A DNA stretch of 47,289 nucleotides, taken from positions 1-47,289 of the forward strand of contig MDLC01000023.1 in assembly GCA_001723645.1 (NCBI GenBank), written 5' to 3'. Source of the DNA: Candidatus Endobugula sertula. Its GTDB lineage: Bacteria; Pseudomonadota; Gammaproteobacteria; Pseudomonadales; Cellvibrionaceae. The translations under genes were made by a program, and so were the position numbers. Every line of letters begins with the position of its first letter. The stretch's first letter is position 1. Shown here piece after piece: positions 8,969 to 17,731 of the stretch. The notes beneath the pieces were generated by a model, which was not told the origin of the DNA, did no database searches, and saw only the letters and a program-made list of their open reading frames with translations.

Positions 8969-9289
8969 TGGCAGTACTTAAAAGTTGATATAAACCCATT
9001 TTATTCAAAATCTGCCAATGTCAAACCTTTAGGGGGATTGAAGGGGGAATTTTTGGTAAAATCCCCCTCACGGGTTCCAAGGGCTGGCCTTTGGCAAGAT
9101 GCAAGTTCGTCCGGTCTTCTGCCTGATTTTCACTGTGTGAAGATTAGGTGAAGACTCGGACAGTTTACGCTGTTCGTTACGAACTTGCAATCTTGCACCC
9201 TGTACCAACCTGCCAAAATGGTTCGTTACGAACACCTGTGCATTCTATGGATTTTGTAAGTTTTCACCTAAAAGAAAAAGGTAGCTAAT
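8969..9289. other. Structured intergenic region between fic operon and 172-aa gene
   Basis: No gene is seen in these 321 nt, but the region is full of inverted repeats. An AGGGGGATT/AATCCCCCT pair lies at 9031-9039 and 9060-9068. A long imperfect hairpin spans 9094-9196. Two copies of the near-palindrome GTTCGTTACGAAC lie at 9172-9184 and 9221-9233. The region is a candidate oriT, regulator-binding region or structured RNA. Confidence 0.6.
9094..9196. repeat. Long imperfect hairpin, candidate oriT or regulatory RNA
   Basis: The outer arms GCAAGATGCAAGTTCGT (9094-9110) and ACGAACTTGCAATCTTGC (9179-9196) are complementary apart from one extra base. The inner arms continue through GTCTTCTGCCTGATTTTCAC and GTGAAGATTAGGTGAAGAC around a 3-nt loop. 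An asymmetric bulge of about 18 nt includes a copy of the GTTCGTTACGAAC site. Its location between mobilization/fic genes and the replication module makes oriT plausible, but no known nic consensus was recognised. Confidence 0.6.
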
Positions 9290-9808
9290 ATGAGAACCAC
9301 AACTACTGAGAGGCTCTGTCAGACATTCCAGCAGACTTTGGTTGCTCTGGGCTACCCTGAGTCTGGAATCAGGCACTGTAGGCGGCAAAGGCTAAATGGA
9401 GACTGGGATCAGTTTTTTGAAGTCACCGATCCTGAGAGCGAAACATTGCTAGCGGTTATCGGCCTGCATACGGCCAACGCATCACTACGATCGTATGCGG
9501 ACAATCTAAGCTATACCCAAGATAGCGAGTGCCTGTTGTTATCCAAGTCACCGAATCAGGGAGTTCAAGGGTTCTTGTTTTCTCGTGCAGCTGAAGGGTT
9601 GGCTTTCTACCAGATTAAATACACGAGTCGCAGTACTTGCCTAATCTCTGACATTGACCAATTCCCCTCATTTGAAAAGCTGAAGCGGCGCTATAAACTG
9701 AAAATGCTGTATAAGAACGTGGCATCTTATGCTGGCAAAGTGCTGTATCGAAATACTCAAGATGATGGTCAAAAGTGCTATCAGAGGCTCGACAAAAAAA
9801 GGGGTTAA
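9290..9808 (+). CDS. Uncharacterised 172-residue protein
   Basis: This soluble protein has no family I recognise. The sequence alternates strands and helices (WDQFFEVTD, LLAVIGLHT, CLLLSKSP, GFLFSRAAEGLAFYQIKY), suggesting a compact alpha/beta domain, and has a basic C-terminus. An in-frame stop upstream fixes the ATG at 9290. It is transcribed away from the fic operon, with the hairpin region as its leader. It converges on the next leftward gene, sharing a hairpin at the joint stop codons. Confidence 0.55.
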   Translation: MRTTTTERLCQTFQQTLVALGYPESGIRHCRRQRLNGDWDQFFEVTDPESETLLAVIGLHTANASLRSYADNLSYTQDSECLLLSKSPNQGVQGFLFSRAAEGLAFYQIKYTSRSTCLISDIDQFPSFEKLKRRYKLKMLYKNVASYAGKVLYRNTQDDGQKCYQRLDKKRG

Positions 9809-9816
9809 TTCACCCC
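9799..9816 (-). terminator. Terminator between convergent genes
   Basis: On the minus strand GGGGTGAATTAACCCC forms a short GC stem followed by seven Ts, a good rho-independent terminator for the leftward 143-codon gene. The stop codons of both convergent genes lie inside it. Confidence 0.65.
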
Positions 9817-10236
9817 AATTTCTAGTTCAGATAGCACATAGCGGCACCATTTGTTCTGCATCAGACAGTCTAAATGGTCTGCTATTTTTTCCTTGAGTTC
9901 CGATACTGCTTCACTTGAATAATCGTAGCTGCTGCATAGGTAATTGCCATACGTATAAATTTCCGTTCCATGACCTGAAAAGTCATTCATAACATCGTAT
10001 CCTGTCACTTTTTCGATATGGCTTCTAGCCATTTGCAGGATATATTCAAGCAGGCTATATATGGGGTCAATGTTGGTATAACCGCACTCTCCACAACTTT
10101 CTTTAAAATTATCAATAATTTCAAATAGCTCCCGCTTATATAATCAAACCGCTTCTCAGATATGACAAGCTGCTTGCATATCAAGAAAGCCAAACGGACA
10201 AAAAAGCATTTGTAATTCGTGTATATCGTTTTCCAT
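9805..10236 (-). pseudogene. Cys-motif protein with two in-frame TGA codons
   Basis: From ATG 10236 one frame runs 143 codons to TAA and is interrupted only by TGA at codons 27 (10156-10158) and 31 (10144-10146). The sequence flanking both stops looks like protein (MENDIHELQMLF before, LYKRELFEIIDNF after). It continues through a CGECG zinc-ribbon-like motif and helices to the end. Reading each TGA as Trp gives HIWEAVWLYK, a sensible amphipathic helix. The C-terminal part shares a KVTG-x-x motif with the neighbouring Api92-like protein. Function is unknown. Initiation at the internal ATG 10032 would give a 75-residue product without the TGAs. Confidence 0.55.
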
Positions 10237-10258
10237 AGGTTTAAAAAATTTAGAATAT

Positions 10259-10278
10259 AAAAAGGGCAACTAAGCCCC
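10259..10278 (-). terminator. Weak intrinsic terminator
   Basis: On the minus strand GGGCTTAGTTGCCC is followed by a T-run. It separates the Api92-like gene from the next leftward gene. Confidence 0.45.
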
Positions 10279-10282
10279 CTGT

Positions 10283-10804
10283 CTATTGTGGTTTTCCTAA
10301 CAAGCAATGTCTGCAACCCAAACGATCATCGTCGTCATAATCAACGAAATTAGGATGTTGTCTTTTACCGCAAATTTCACAGTCTGGATGGTAAATATAG
10401 CGATAATCACGGCAACTGTTATTTTGACAAAAGAAAAAGCCTTCAAAGCCCACGCCGGGCTCTTCGTAGGTATTCAGTATGTACCAACCTGTTACCTTGT
10501 GAAGCCTTTCGAGAAGCGCATTATTAGGCTGCCACGCTGTATCGTAAATTAGCACGGTCATGTGATCTCCCATGGGTTCAATATTGCCTATCTCAGCAAA
10601 CCACTTACTCCCCGTGTGCTCGCCAGACCAATTGTAATCCCAGCCTTTCTCTCAGGTTTTGTCCTTTTTTGAAAAGACTTCTGGATATAACAGGTGCATG
10701 TTGAACATAGCCGAACAATACTCTTTTTTTAGAAATACAAGGTACTTTTTAACCTCGTTAATGGGTGCGCCGATAGTGACGTTGTTGTAATTCCAATTTG
10801 GCAT
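10283..10804 (-). pseudogene. DUF1281/Api92-like protein with one in-frame TGA
   Basis: From ATG 10804 the frame runs 173 residues to TAG with one TGA at codon 51 (10652-10654). The start MPNWNYNNVTIGAP is the hallmark of DUF1281/Api92-like ferredoxin-fold proteins common on plasmids and phages. The family's second half is also present after the TGA (GSKWFAEI, DTAWQPNNALLERL, YEEPGVGFEGFF). The family match thus spans the TGA, which falls just before the Trp-rich segment EKGWDYNW. A C-terminal extension adds CQNNSC, CEICG and CRHC, probably zinc-binding. Without readthrough the protein is cut to 50 residues. Its role on mobile elements is unknown. Confidence 0.75.
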
Positions 10805-10990
10805 AATTAATTGGTTACAAAATAAAATAGTAGGACGATTAATCCCACTGATTAAACACAATGCGGGTGGTGCCAGTCCAATGTCGTGTTTTGCCACCTT
10901 TGCTACAGATAAAGCAAAACACAGTTTTTGAAAAAATTGCGAACGAACCATAAGACTTGCAAATATTTTCAAAAAACATTTGACGGGCAT

Positions 10991-11524
10991 CAGTTTTTAA
11001 GCGGCGTTCAGTCCTTTGGATATTTTTATAGAACGCCCTTAAAACCGCTTATTGTAGACTTAATCCAGTGGTTGATTGACTCTCTGCTGATGTTCTCCGG
11101 GTGTGGAAGCTGATAATCTCAAGCATGAAAAAGCCATGACTTAGATTTGCATTTCAATCGGTTGTGGGTATAACAATTAGGCACACAGAAATAGTACCTC
11201 ATATCCAATATGCCCTCAGTATCGAGGGGCAGGTAGGGATTTCTGTGTGCAACGGATATTTTGGTTTACCTGCCTCTCGTTTTGAGGGCATAACTTTTTT
11301 AAGATGAACAAAAAATACCACTACAGAGTTTTCATTTACTCGGATGCCTGAAACTTGCTGAGGTGCGAAGAGATATTCTCAAACATAAATCTTCATGGCA
11401 TTCTGAGAGAATGACTGTTTCTGTACACTGATGATTTTACCATCAGCGATGAGCATATCGGTGCAGTAACGGAAACAAGGCACCGTTATCCTGACTTCCC
11501 TGATACTAATTAAGCAATAGCATC
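10991..11524. other. Structured non-coding region upstream of primase gene
   Basis: No convincing gene is seen in this stretch. It holds interlocked inverted repeats at 11181-11292, GGCGTTC/GAACGCC arms near 11001-11036, and small hairpins near 11400, 11435 and 11470. It lies between the leftward Api92-like gene and the rightward primase gene of the replication module. An origin of replication or a structured leader RNA is plausible. Confidence 0.5.
11181..11292. repeat. Interlocked inverted repeats (switch or pseudoknot geometry)
   Basis: GCACACAGAAAT (11181-11192) is perfectly complementary to ATTTCTGTGTGC (11239-11250). TATGCCCTCA (11209-11218) pairs with TGAGGGCATA (11283-11292). GAGGGGCAGGTA (11224-11235) pairs with TACCTGCCTCTC (11267-11278). 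ATATCC (11201-11206) pairs with GGATAT (11254-11259). Because the first pair encloses only the left arms of the others, the helices cross. Confidence 0.75.
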
Positions 11525-12547
11525 ATGAACCTGACTTGGCAACAAGCCCACAATATCTCTACTGTTCGCTATCTATCACTGCACGGGCATTTTCCTGTGT
11601 ACAGTTCTTCAGGTGGCAAAGAATATCACTACCACAGCCCTATCCGTAGTGGTGATGACACACCATCGTTTCATCTCAATGTGGTGAAGAATAAATGGCA
11701 TGATAAAGGGCTGGGTATTGGTGGTGATATTATTGACTTGGTAGCCGAACATAAAAATATGACTCGCTCTCAAGCCTGCCGCTGGCTCGGTCAATCGAAG
11801 CTTTATGCTGGTGATTACGTAGCAGAATTCCCTGCACTACAAAAAGGTCGCTATTATTCTAATAAATCCAAACGTAGGGCGGATACTGATACCAAGCCCG
11901 TAAACACCAATAGCGAGTATGCCAAGCTGGAATCAGACTCCAGCTTTATAATCGAGAGCATTCAAGGGCTACAACATCCGGTGTTATTACAATATCTGAG
12001 TTATCGCTGTATTGATCCTGCCATAGCTATTAAGTACGGGTTGCAAGAGATCAATTACCAACTTTTCAACCTGCCAGAATCTTACTACTTCGCTCTGGCG
12101 TGGCTTAACGATAGTGGTGGCTGCGAGTTTAATAGCAAGAGCGGACTAAAGAGTTTCAAGGGCTGTTTGGGTATCAAAGACATTACTAGCATCAATCTTC
12201 AACCCCATAAAAAAATCGCCGTGTTTGAATCGGCAATGGATTTTTGGGCATATCTCAGTTATTACAGAATTCGTGAATTCCAGAATTCAGCAATTATTCT
12301 CAACAGTATCAGCCTCAGAAATAAGGTGCTGGATGCTGTAGAAAAATATCAACCCTCTGAGCTTTATCTATTTTTGGATAATGACATTGAGGGATGCAAG
12401 GCCGCAGAATCATTAGTCGCTGAAATTCAGACCATCCCCGTTCATAATAAATCAGGTTTGTATGAAGATTACAAAGACTTTAATGAAATGGTCATGGCGA
12501 AGACTGCCACAGCGGATCGAAAATATTATTTGTCGGGAAACAACTGA
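11525..12547 (+). CDS. CHC2/Toprim-type primase-like protein (DUF3991-like)
   Basis: The 340-residue protein resembles mobile-element Toprim primases. Its N-terminal part (residues 1-110) has the degenerate zinc-binding and RSGDDTPSFHLN, GGDIIDLV sequence of DnaG-type primases. The C-terminal part has Toprim-like motifs (KIAVFESAMDFWAY with the catalytic Glu, and LYLFLDNDIEGCKAAE with the D-x-D). It would prime or process element DNA, alongside the convergent replication initiator. It ends in TGA, and its 3' end overlaps the extended C-terminus of the initiator on the other strand by about 20 nt. Confidence 0.75.
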   Translation: MNLTWQQAHNISTVRYLSLHGHFPVYSSSGGKEYHYHSPIRSGDDTPSFHLNVVKNKWHDKGLGIGGDIIDLVAEHKNMTRSQACRWLGQSKLYAGDYVAEFPALQKGRYYSNKSKRRADTDTKPVNTNSEYAKLESDSSFIIESIQGLQHPVLLQYLSYRCIDPAIAIKYGLQEINYQLFNLPESYYFALAWLNDSGGCEFNSKSGLKSFKGCLGIKDITSINLQPHKKIAVFESAMDFWAYLSYYRIREFQNSAIILNSISLRNKVLDAVEKYQPSELYLFLDNDIEGCKAAESLVAEIQTIPVHNKSGLYEDYKDFNEMVMAKTATADRKYYLSGNN

Positions 12548-13806
12548 TTTTCAGGGCGGTATTGACAGTTTTTATCACAAGGATTAATCCATTCCTTATT
12601 CAACTTATGGCAAAGTGTGTGCATTAAAGCCGTAAAATACCCCTGTTTATTTTGAATGGTTCAATGCTTAACCAATTCTTTGTACTCACCGATAGCACGA
12701 CGAATCAAGTTCTCTGAATAATACAGTGCATACTTATGGTAGAGGCGGCTATTCTGCTTTTTTCCCCCTATTGCGGTATTAATTATGTCAACCAGATATT
12801 CACGATGGTCTGCATCGGTATTCACAACCACCAAACGCCTTGTGACCGTAGCTGGTTTACTATGGTTTTGTTTGGTAAAAACACACTTCCAATCCTGTTT
12901 ATTGCTGGTTTCGAGTAAGGTAACACAAAGGAAGGCATCCACACTGGATAGCGGTACACCATCAAGGTTCTTCTTCAGTAATTCGACAAACGCCTTACGC
13001 TGACTCTTATATTCATAGCGACTAGCTTTTAAGCTTAACTCATCAATCAATTTAATAGCCGTTTTTTCATGCTTATCCATTTTAGCCAATAGGCTATCCA
13101 CGCGATTGTACAGCGCCTTTGCCACCTCAGACTTGATGGATTTACGCGCAGTAAAGTTGACTGGTATTGTCACACGATTACGGATGTTTTCCATGATATG
13201 GTCGGAAAAACGCACCGTACATTTTCAGCTCATAACAGAACCTTGACTACGCTCTTTGATTTTTACGTAATTGAAGACACTCAACACCCTCTGGCCTTTG
13301 TATGTTTCCTCAGTGTTGTTTTTGGTTTGAAAGGAGAATACCCATGAGATTTTGGTTTCCTCAAGGCAACGTAGCTCCTCCAAGATGCTGTTCAGTGCTT
13401 TACCACTGGGTTTCAAATCTAGTTTTTTAGCAATATCACTCAAAAATAGATCCATTGAATCATCAGGCATATTGCGCTCTTTCCACAAAGCAATCAGAGC
13501 CAGAAATACATCATAGGTTTTGGTGGTATAACTCTTGGTATCCTGAGCGGGTACTATTTCAATCATGGATTCAGCGATACGTCCATCGGGTAACTTTGCT
13601 TCCCATTGTTTGGTACGCCTACCGTAAATTTCGGCGCTTTTACTATGAGGAAACAGGAAGTTTGACCAACGGTCATAGTTGGCCTCCGTACTGATGATTT
13701 CAGCAACGCCACTATCCGCTGAGGGGATAATGTTTTTTTGTGGGTCTAACGGTGTTCAATCATTGGCTATCTCGGCCATTGGATCAACAAGATTGGTTTC
13801 AGTCAT
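12526..13806 (-). pseudogene. Replication initiator protein with three in-frame TGA codons
   Basis: From ATG 13806 a single 426-codon frame runs to TAA at 12526, broken only by TGA at codons 17 (13756-13758), 194 (13225-13227) and 382 (12661-12663). All segments read as continuous protein. The first (MTETNLVDPM, later DRWSNFLFP and RRTKQWEAKLPDG) leads into a winged-helix-like domain (TYDVFLALIALW, LSDIAKKLDL). The second domain (RFSDHIMENIRNR, YHKYALYYSENLIRRAIGEYKELVKH) resembles plasmid Rep initiators. After the third TGA come IQNKQGYFTALMH and a CHKLNKEWINPCDKNC tail, typical of Rep C-termini. Trp is plausible at each TGA. Internal GTG or ATG starts could produce fragments instead. The family call rests on pattern only. 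Confidence 0.7.
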
Positions 13807-14022
13807 GAGATGAGTGTTAAGGATAAATCACTGCCACAGGAGGTCGAACATTTACACAGTGGATCGAAGATGCTGGTTTTATTATATGCAAGACTCAGGA
13901 AAAGCAAGTTAAACACAAAAAAATGGAACTCATGAAAAAGATTAGATATTTTCATCCTGAAAATAGACTGGCAAACCCCTACCACTCATAAGAAAAAACA
14001 TCCTCGACTCTATTTCTCAATG
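13807..14022 (+). other. Possible small gene or gene remnant
   Basis: A plus-strand open frame ending in TAA near 13990 reads as good protein (FTQWIEDAGFIICKTQEK, then MELMKKIRYFHPENRLANPYHS). It has no ATG before the internal Met. A second frame begins ATGAGTGTTAAGG at 13808 and overlaps it. This may be a small gene with a frameshift or a leftover 3' end. No function can be given. Confidence 0.3.
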
Positions 14023-14661
14023 TTAAACCATCGAAAGCAATCGATGGCGTACAGTAAATGATGGATCACAGGACTCCCTTTTATGGAAAGTCTCAAACCT
14101 TGGGAAAAAACTATTTTCCAAAGCTACTCTGCTGGTTTCAAGACAAGTTAAATCCTTTCGCTCTTTTATAGCATTATTTAATTGTTGAAACGCAAAATCG
14201 ATATCACCATCCATTACATAGCCAAGCATACACCCATATGGCAACTTCTCAGCATATTTGGCAGTGACATAACGAACAACACCTTCTTCAACATAAGCGC
14301 CAGCAAGTGAGGCCTTTCTCTTACCTTGGTCAGAAACTATATTTAATCTCTTGCATTCATAAGCAATATATTTTTCATGGTCTTGGTCGAGAAAAAGTGC
14401 CATATCTAAAATTCCTTTTGTCGTATAGTCTCCCGCCCTGTCTTTTTTCCGTAATTTAAAATGAATATTAAGAAAGCCATATTGACATATAACTCGGTCA
14501 TCACGTAGAAGGTCAACCAACCGCTGTGTAATATCATCTTCCCGTTCTCTCTGGGTTAATCTACCTATTACTTTTGGCCAAACGCGTTCAACACAATTAA
14601 TAACCTGTTTGTCTATATCAATTAGAGAGTTCCGCCAGATCGATGATTTTCCTATTATCAT
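14023..14661 (-). CDS. PD-(D/E)xK nuclease-like partner of N6-methylase
   Basis: The 212-residue protein has a restriction-endonuclease-like core: GILDMALFL with Asp86, then YIAYECKRLN with Glu102-x-Lys104. This fits a PD-(D/E)xK active site. The remainder is helical. It lies 9 nt after the methylase stop and is probably the cleaving subunit of a restriction-like cassette. No target-recognition region is obvious, so specificity may come from the methylase. A non-nucleolytic accessory role is possible. Confidence 0.65.
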   Translation of the reverse strand: MIIGKSSIWRNSLIDIDKQVINCVERVWPKVIGRLTQREREDDITQRLVDLLRDDRVICQYGFLNIHFKLRKKDRAGDYTTKGILDMALFLDQDHEKYIAYECKRLNIVSDQGKRKASLAGAYVEEGVVRYVTAKYAEKLPYGCMLGYVMDGDIDFAFQQLNNAIKERKDLTCLETSRVALENSFFPRFETFHKRESCDPSFTVRHRLLSMV

Positions 14662-14670
14662 TGAAAGCCC

Positions 14671-17600
14671 TTACTCTGCCAGACTCAATAAGTCTGCTGC
14701 GATAGCATCCGCATCTGCTAATGCAGTTGCCCCTAACCAAAACCTTCTCTTCCTCGGTTTAACCATATAAAGGACATCATCAACAAATATTCTAAAATCA
14801 GGAATTAATTGAAAGTTACTTGATATACCGTCGGGTAGAGATTTCCAAATTTTCTGCAACACAGCGTCTAGTCCATCATTTTTTCTAACAGAAAATCTCT
14901 TTGCTCTTTGATTGCCTGTTAAATGGACACTAATAACCACAAGATCAGAAGAGGCTCCTACAAGTTCGGTAGTCGCTTGATAAGGTTTTTTCAGCCACTT
15001 TGATAACGCGATTGATAATCTCTCAGAATAAGTCTGCCAATCTTTTTCAGATGTATCCAGCCACAAGCTCGGTAACGTTTTAGACCGTGCATTAGGCTGC
15101 ATACTTGGGACAATATGATTTAATGTTTCCTCTATCAGAAGAATTTCCAATTCTGACAAACCAAAGTAGCGGTACACTATTTGATCAATATCATCTCTAT
15201 GAGAAGATACATCACTTCTTAGCAATTCATCTTTTTGGTTTATCAGACTATCCATCAAGCTAATGGCCTTGTTAAATGCCAGTTTTGCATCTTTTTTGTC
15301 TGCCAAGTTATCTATTGAAGGAAAAGGAATATCAAGAAGCTGTTCTTGATGCACCTTGTCACGCTCCATGCCAGTATTTGAACTGTGATGAAACAAAAAC
15401 CATGCTGTCAAAGAGCTATTGAGTAGCAGCGTTAAAAATTTAGCCTGCTGTTCATCTACTTTTTCAAAGTGAATAGCTTGTATTGAATCCCTGAAACTAA
15501 AATCTTGATTGGAAAAGCTTGCTCGCAGCCTTCCTTGAGTGCTTTCAATTCCTTGAGGAATAAGAACATGAGGGGCTTTAAACCCTTCTTCATAACCTTT
15601 TCTATAAACAGTGCTCGTACTCCATGAATCAGGTTCAACTTTTGGAATAACTAACGGTTGGAATAGCTTTGTTTCTAAATGAGGAATATTAGTAACAACT
15701 TTTGATTTCGAGGTTTTATAACCGCTGTCCCCTAGCTTATGCTCTTGAGCTGGAATAAAGCCTTGACCAATAACCCATTTTCCATGGCCTTTATTTATCT
15801 TCTTTTTAGATTCTTGGTATGTAATTAACTTGCTTTTTAGCGCAGGGAGTCCACTCAAATATTGGAAGAGTTTAGCGTCTGGTGTCTGCATCCACATACG
15901 GCGCTTCATAAGGAGCTGATCTTCGATCACCTGATCAATTGACAATTTTGCTTGGTCAGTACGACTAAGTGTAATCATCCTTTTTGTTTTCAAATTTAAG
16001 TCGGCTTTCGGCACCCAATAGTCAAACTGATAACTTTCAGATTCATTTTGAGGCTTATATACCATCAATGCAGACGGTGCATCCCCTCCATCAAACAACT
16101 GAAAGCGGGTATCTGCAAAATTAATGACGCGCAGAAGATAAATACTATTCAGCCACTCTTTACGCGTTTTTATAACTGTGTTGCTATGGTTGGTTAGAAA
16201 ACTAGTTGCCTTTAATAGCAAGGCAACGACACCTTCTTTATGAGTATGATGCAGTGCTTTCCATGCAAAGCCCCAAGCGACTTCTCTTGCTGGCATTCCA
16301 CACTGGTTATCTTTGCACCATTTCTCAGCGCTCACCTGATCGCCACGACGGCTAACCCAAGGGGGGTTTCCGACAATCAAATCATACTGATTGTCTTCTT
16401 CAGAGACCTCAAAGAAATCTATGGCGCGCAATGATTCGCCGTATAACTTGGGTAACAATCGACCCTTTTCCATTAAGGCCATGATTTCTGTAGGACGCGT
16501 ATTTTCTAATAGCGCGATATACAGAGAAAAAGCCGCAACACGAATGGATTCCTTTTTAATATCAAAGCCATGCAAGCGCTTAAGCATAGATAATAATGCA
16601 GGCCAAGTTGGACGCTGATTGCGGTGATTGATACGCCAATCATCAACCATTTTTTCAAAAAGACGTACAAGGAAAATACCCGACCCACAGGATGGATCAA
16701 CATAACAACCTTTTACTTTTTGTTTATAAGAAAGCTGCTCCCAAGCTTGCTCTGCGACCAAATCAGCAAGAAACATTGGCGTATAATACGCGCCCGAAGC
16801 TCGCTTTTTTCTTGGGTCAAACCCAAGGAACCTATCATAGACAGCACTGATCAAATCTATAGGAATAAATTTGAAATCATATGGCCAAAACTGAAATTGG
16901 CCAGAAGCAATATTAATATTGCCTGCTCGAAACTCGGATAATATCTCTATGTGTTCGGAACCTAATTTTTCCACTTGATCGTTTGCATCAAATGAACACG
17001 GAGCAACGAATAAATCACCGTTAAAGTGTTGTTTTAATAAATTGAATAACTGAGTGAACTTGTTAACCCGACCATCGTTTAAAAGAGTTACTAATGAATC
17101 TATCTGTAGATTTCTGGTTGCCGCTTGAAAGTATTGTTGGGTAATAATTCCCTTATCCTCAAGATAGGCAATAAACATAACCTGCATGAGTAATGCTTGT
17201 GCAGATTCAAGTGCAATCCCGCAATCTACTAAGCGCTTCACTGTTGTTTCAAGGTTAGTTAGAAGTACTTGGTCAACTCTATGCTTTGAATCAAACTTGT
17301 CTTCGTAGCTAGCAAGGAATCTTCCAGACTCAACTCCTAAAACAAGGTCTTTTAACTCAAGAGCATCATTAACAAGGCCAAAAATTTGTACTAGCTTGTC
17401 GGACTGTTCACTAGCCGCTTCGGGAAGTTGTGACAATGAATAAGCTCGTAGCGTTTCATCAGAAATTACAAGCAAGAGGGTTGCCAGCCCTTGATTCCAA
17501 AGCGCTTTATGGACAGTATCGATTTCAACCTGATTAAAAGCGTCTTGAACAAGAAAGGCAATTGTTGGTACGCCAGAGATACAATGTACAGCAGCTAAAT

Positions 17601-17730
17601 TTAGCTCATCAAAGGATTGACGGATGATCGAACTATGGGGAATACCACTTAAGTCATCACCTGACCGTATTAACTCAGGCGAGTGCCTATTATCCAACCG
17701 AAGTGCTTGTAGCCATTTAGAAGGAAACAT
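14671..17730 (-). CDS. Large N6-adenine DNA methylase (Eco57I/type IIG-like)
   Basis: The 1019-residue protein has the SAM-binding motif DPSCGSG at residues 345-351 and the amino-methylase motif NPPW at 455-458, preceded by YYTP near 315. These mark an N6-adenine methylase of the Eco57I/type IIG type. The N-terminal 150 residues (VPTIAFLVQD, ALWNQGLATLLLV) resemble the vestigial endonuclease-like head seen in such proteins. The C-terminal half probably recognises DNA (GKWVIGQGFIPA, LNSSLTAWFLF). The gene starts 1 nt after the MerR-like stop and is followed by the nuclease-like gene. Unlike the replication genes, it is uninterrupted. A self-contained IIG enzyme normally has its own nuclease domain; here a separate protein may supply it. 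Confidence 0.85.
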   Translation of the reverse strand: MFPSKWLQALRLDNRHSPELIRSGDDLSGIPHSSIIRQSFDELNLAAVHCISGVPTIAFLVQDAFNQVEIDTVHKALWNQGLATLLLVISDETLRAYSLSQLPEAASEQSDKLVQIFGLVNDALELKDLVLGVESGRFLASYEDKFDSKHRVDQVLLTNLETTVKRLVDCGIALESAQALLMQVMFIAYLEDKGIITQQYFQAATRNLQIDSLVTLLNDGRVNKFTQLFNLLKQHFNGDLFVAPCSFDANDQVEKLGSEHIEILSEFRAGNINIASGQFQFWPYDFKFIPIDLISAVYDRFLGFDPRKKRASGAYYTPMFLADLVAEQAWEQLSYKQKVKGCYVDPSCGSGIFLVRLFEKMVDDWRINHRNQRPTWPALLSMLKRLHGFDIKKESIRVAAFSLYIALLENTRPTEIMALMEKGRLLPKLYGESLRAIDFFEVSEEDNQYDLIVGNPPWVSRRGDQVSAEKWCKDNQCGMPAREVAWGFAWKALHHTHKEGVVALLLKATSFLTNHSNTVIKTRKEWLNSIYLLRVINFADTRFQLFDGGDAPSALMVYKPQNESESYQFDYWVPKADLNLKTKRMITLSRTDQAKLSIDQVIEDQLLMKRRMWMQTPDAKLFQYLSGLPALKSKLITYQESKKKINKGHGKWVIGQGFIPAQEHKLGDSGYKTSKSKVVTNIPHLETKLFQPLVIPKVEPDSWSTSTVYRKGYEEGFKAPHVLIPQGIESTQGRLRASFSNQDFSFRDSIQAIHFEKVDEQQAKFLTLLLNSSLTAWFLFHHSSNTGMERDKVHQEQLLDIPFPSIDNLADKKDAKLAFNKAISLMDSLINQKDELLRSDVSSHRDDIDQIVYRYFGLSELEILLIEETLNHIVPSMQPNARSKTLPSLWLDTSEKDWQTYSERLSIALSKWLKKPYQATTELVGASSDLVVISVHLTGNQRAKRFSVRKNDGLDAVLQKIWKSLPDGISSNFQLIPDFRIFVDDVLYMVKPRKRRFWLGATALADADAIAADLLSLAE

Positions 17731-17731
17731 A

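Noticed and set aside
8969-9289. A suppressor tRNA gene that could read the in-frame TGAs
   Set aside because: I looked for a T-arm with matching acceptor and anticodon stems in the non-coding parts of the element and saw none; the GGGTTCCAAGG stretch at 9072 does not fit a tRNA fold.
10005-10316. A 103-residue minus-strand gene
   Set aside because: The frame overlaps the better protein-like frame of the 143-codon gene and has no features of its own.
10804-10990. A longer N-terminus for the Api92-like protein
   Set aside because: The family start MPNWNYNN is at 10804; the preceding 62 residues are unlike the family.
12548-12660. Readthrough extension of the primase past its TGA at 12545
   Set aside because: The frame meets another TGA within a few codons and does not read like protein, while the opposite strand there encodes a convincing initiator C-terminus.
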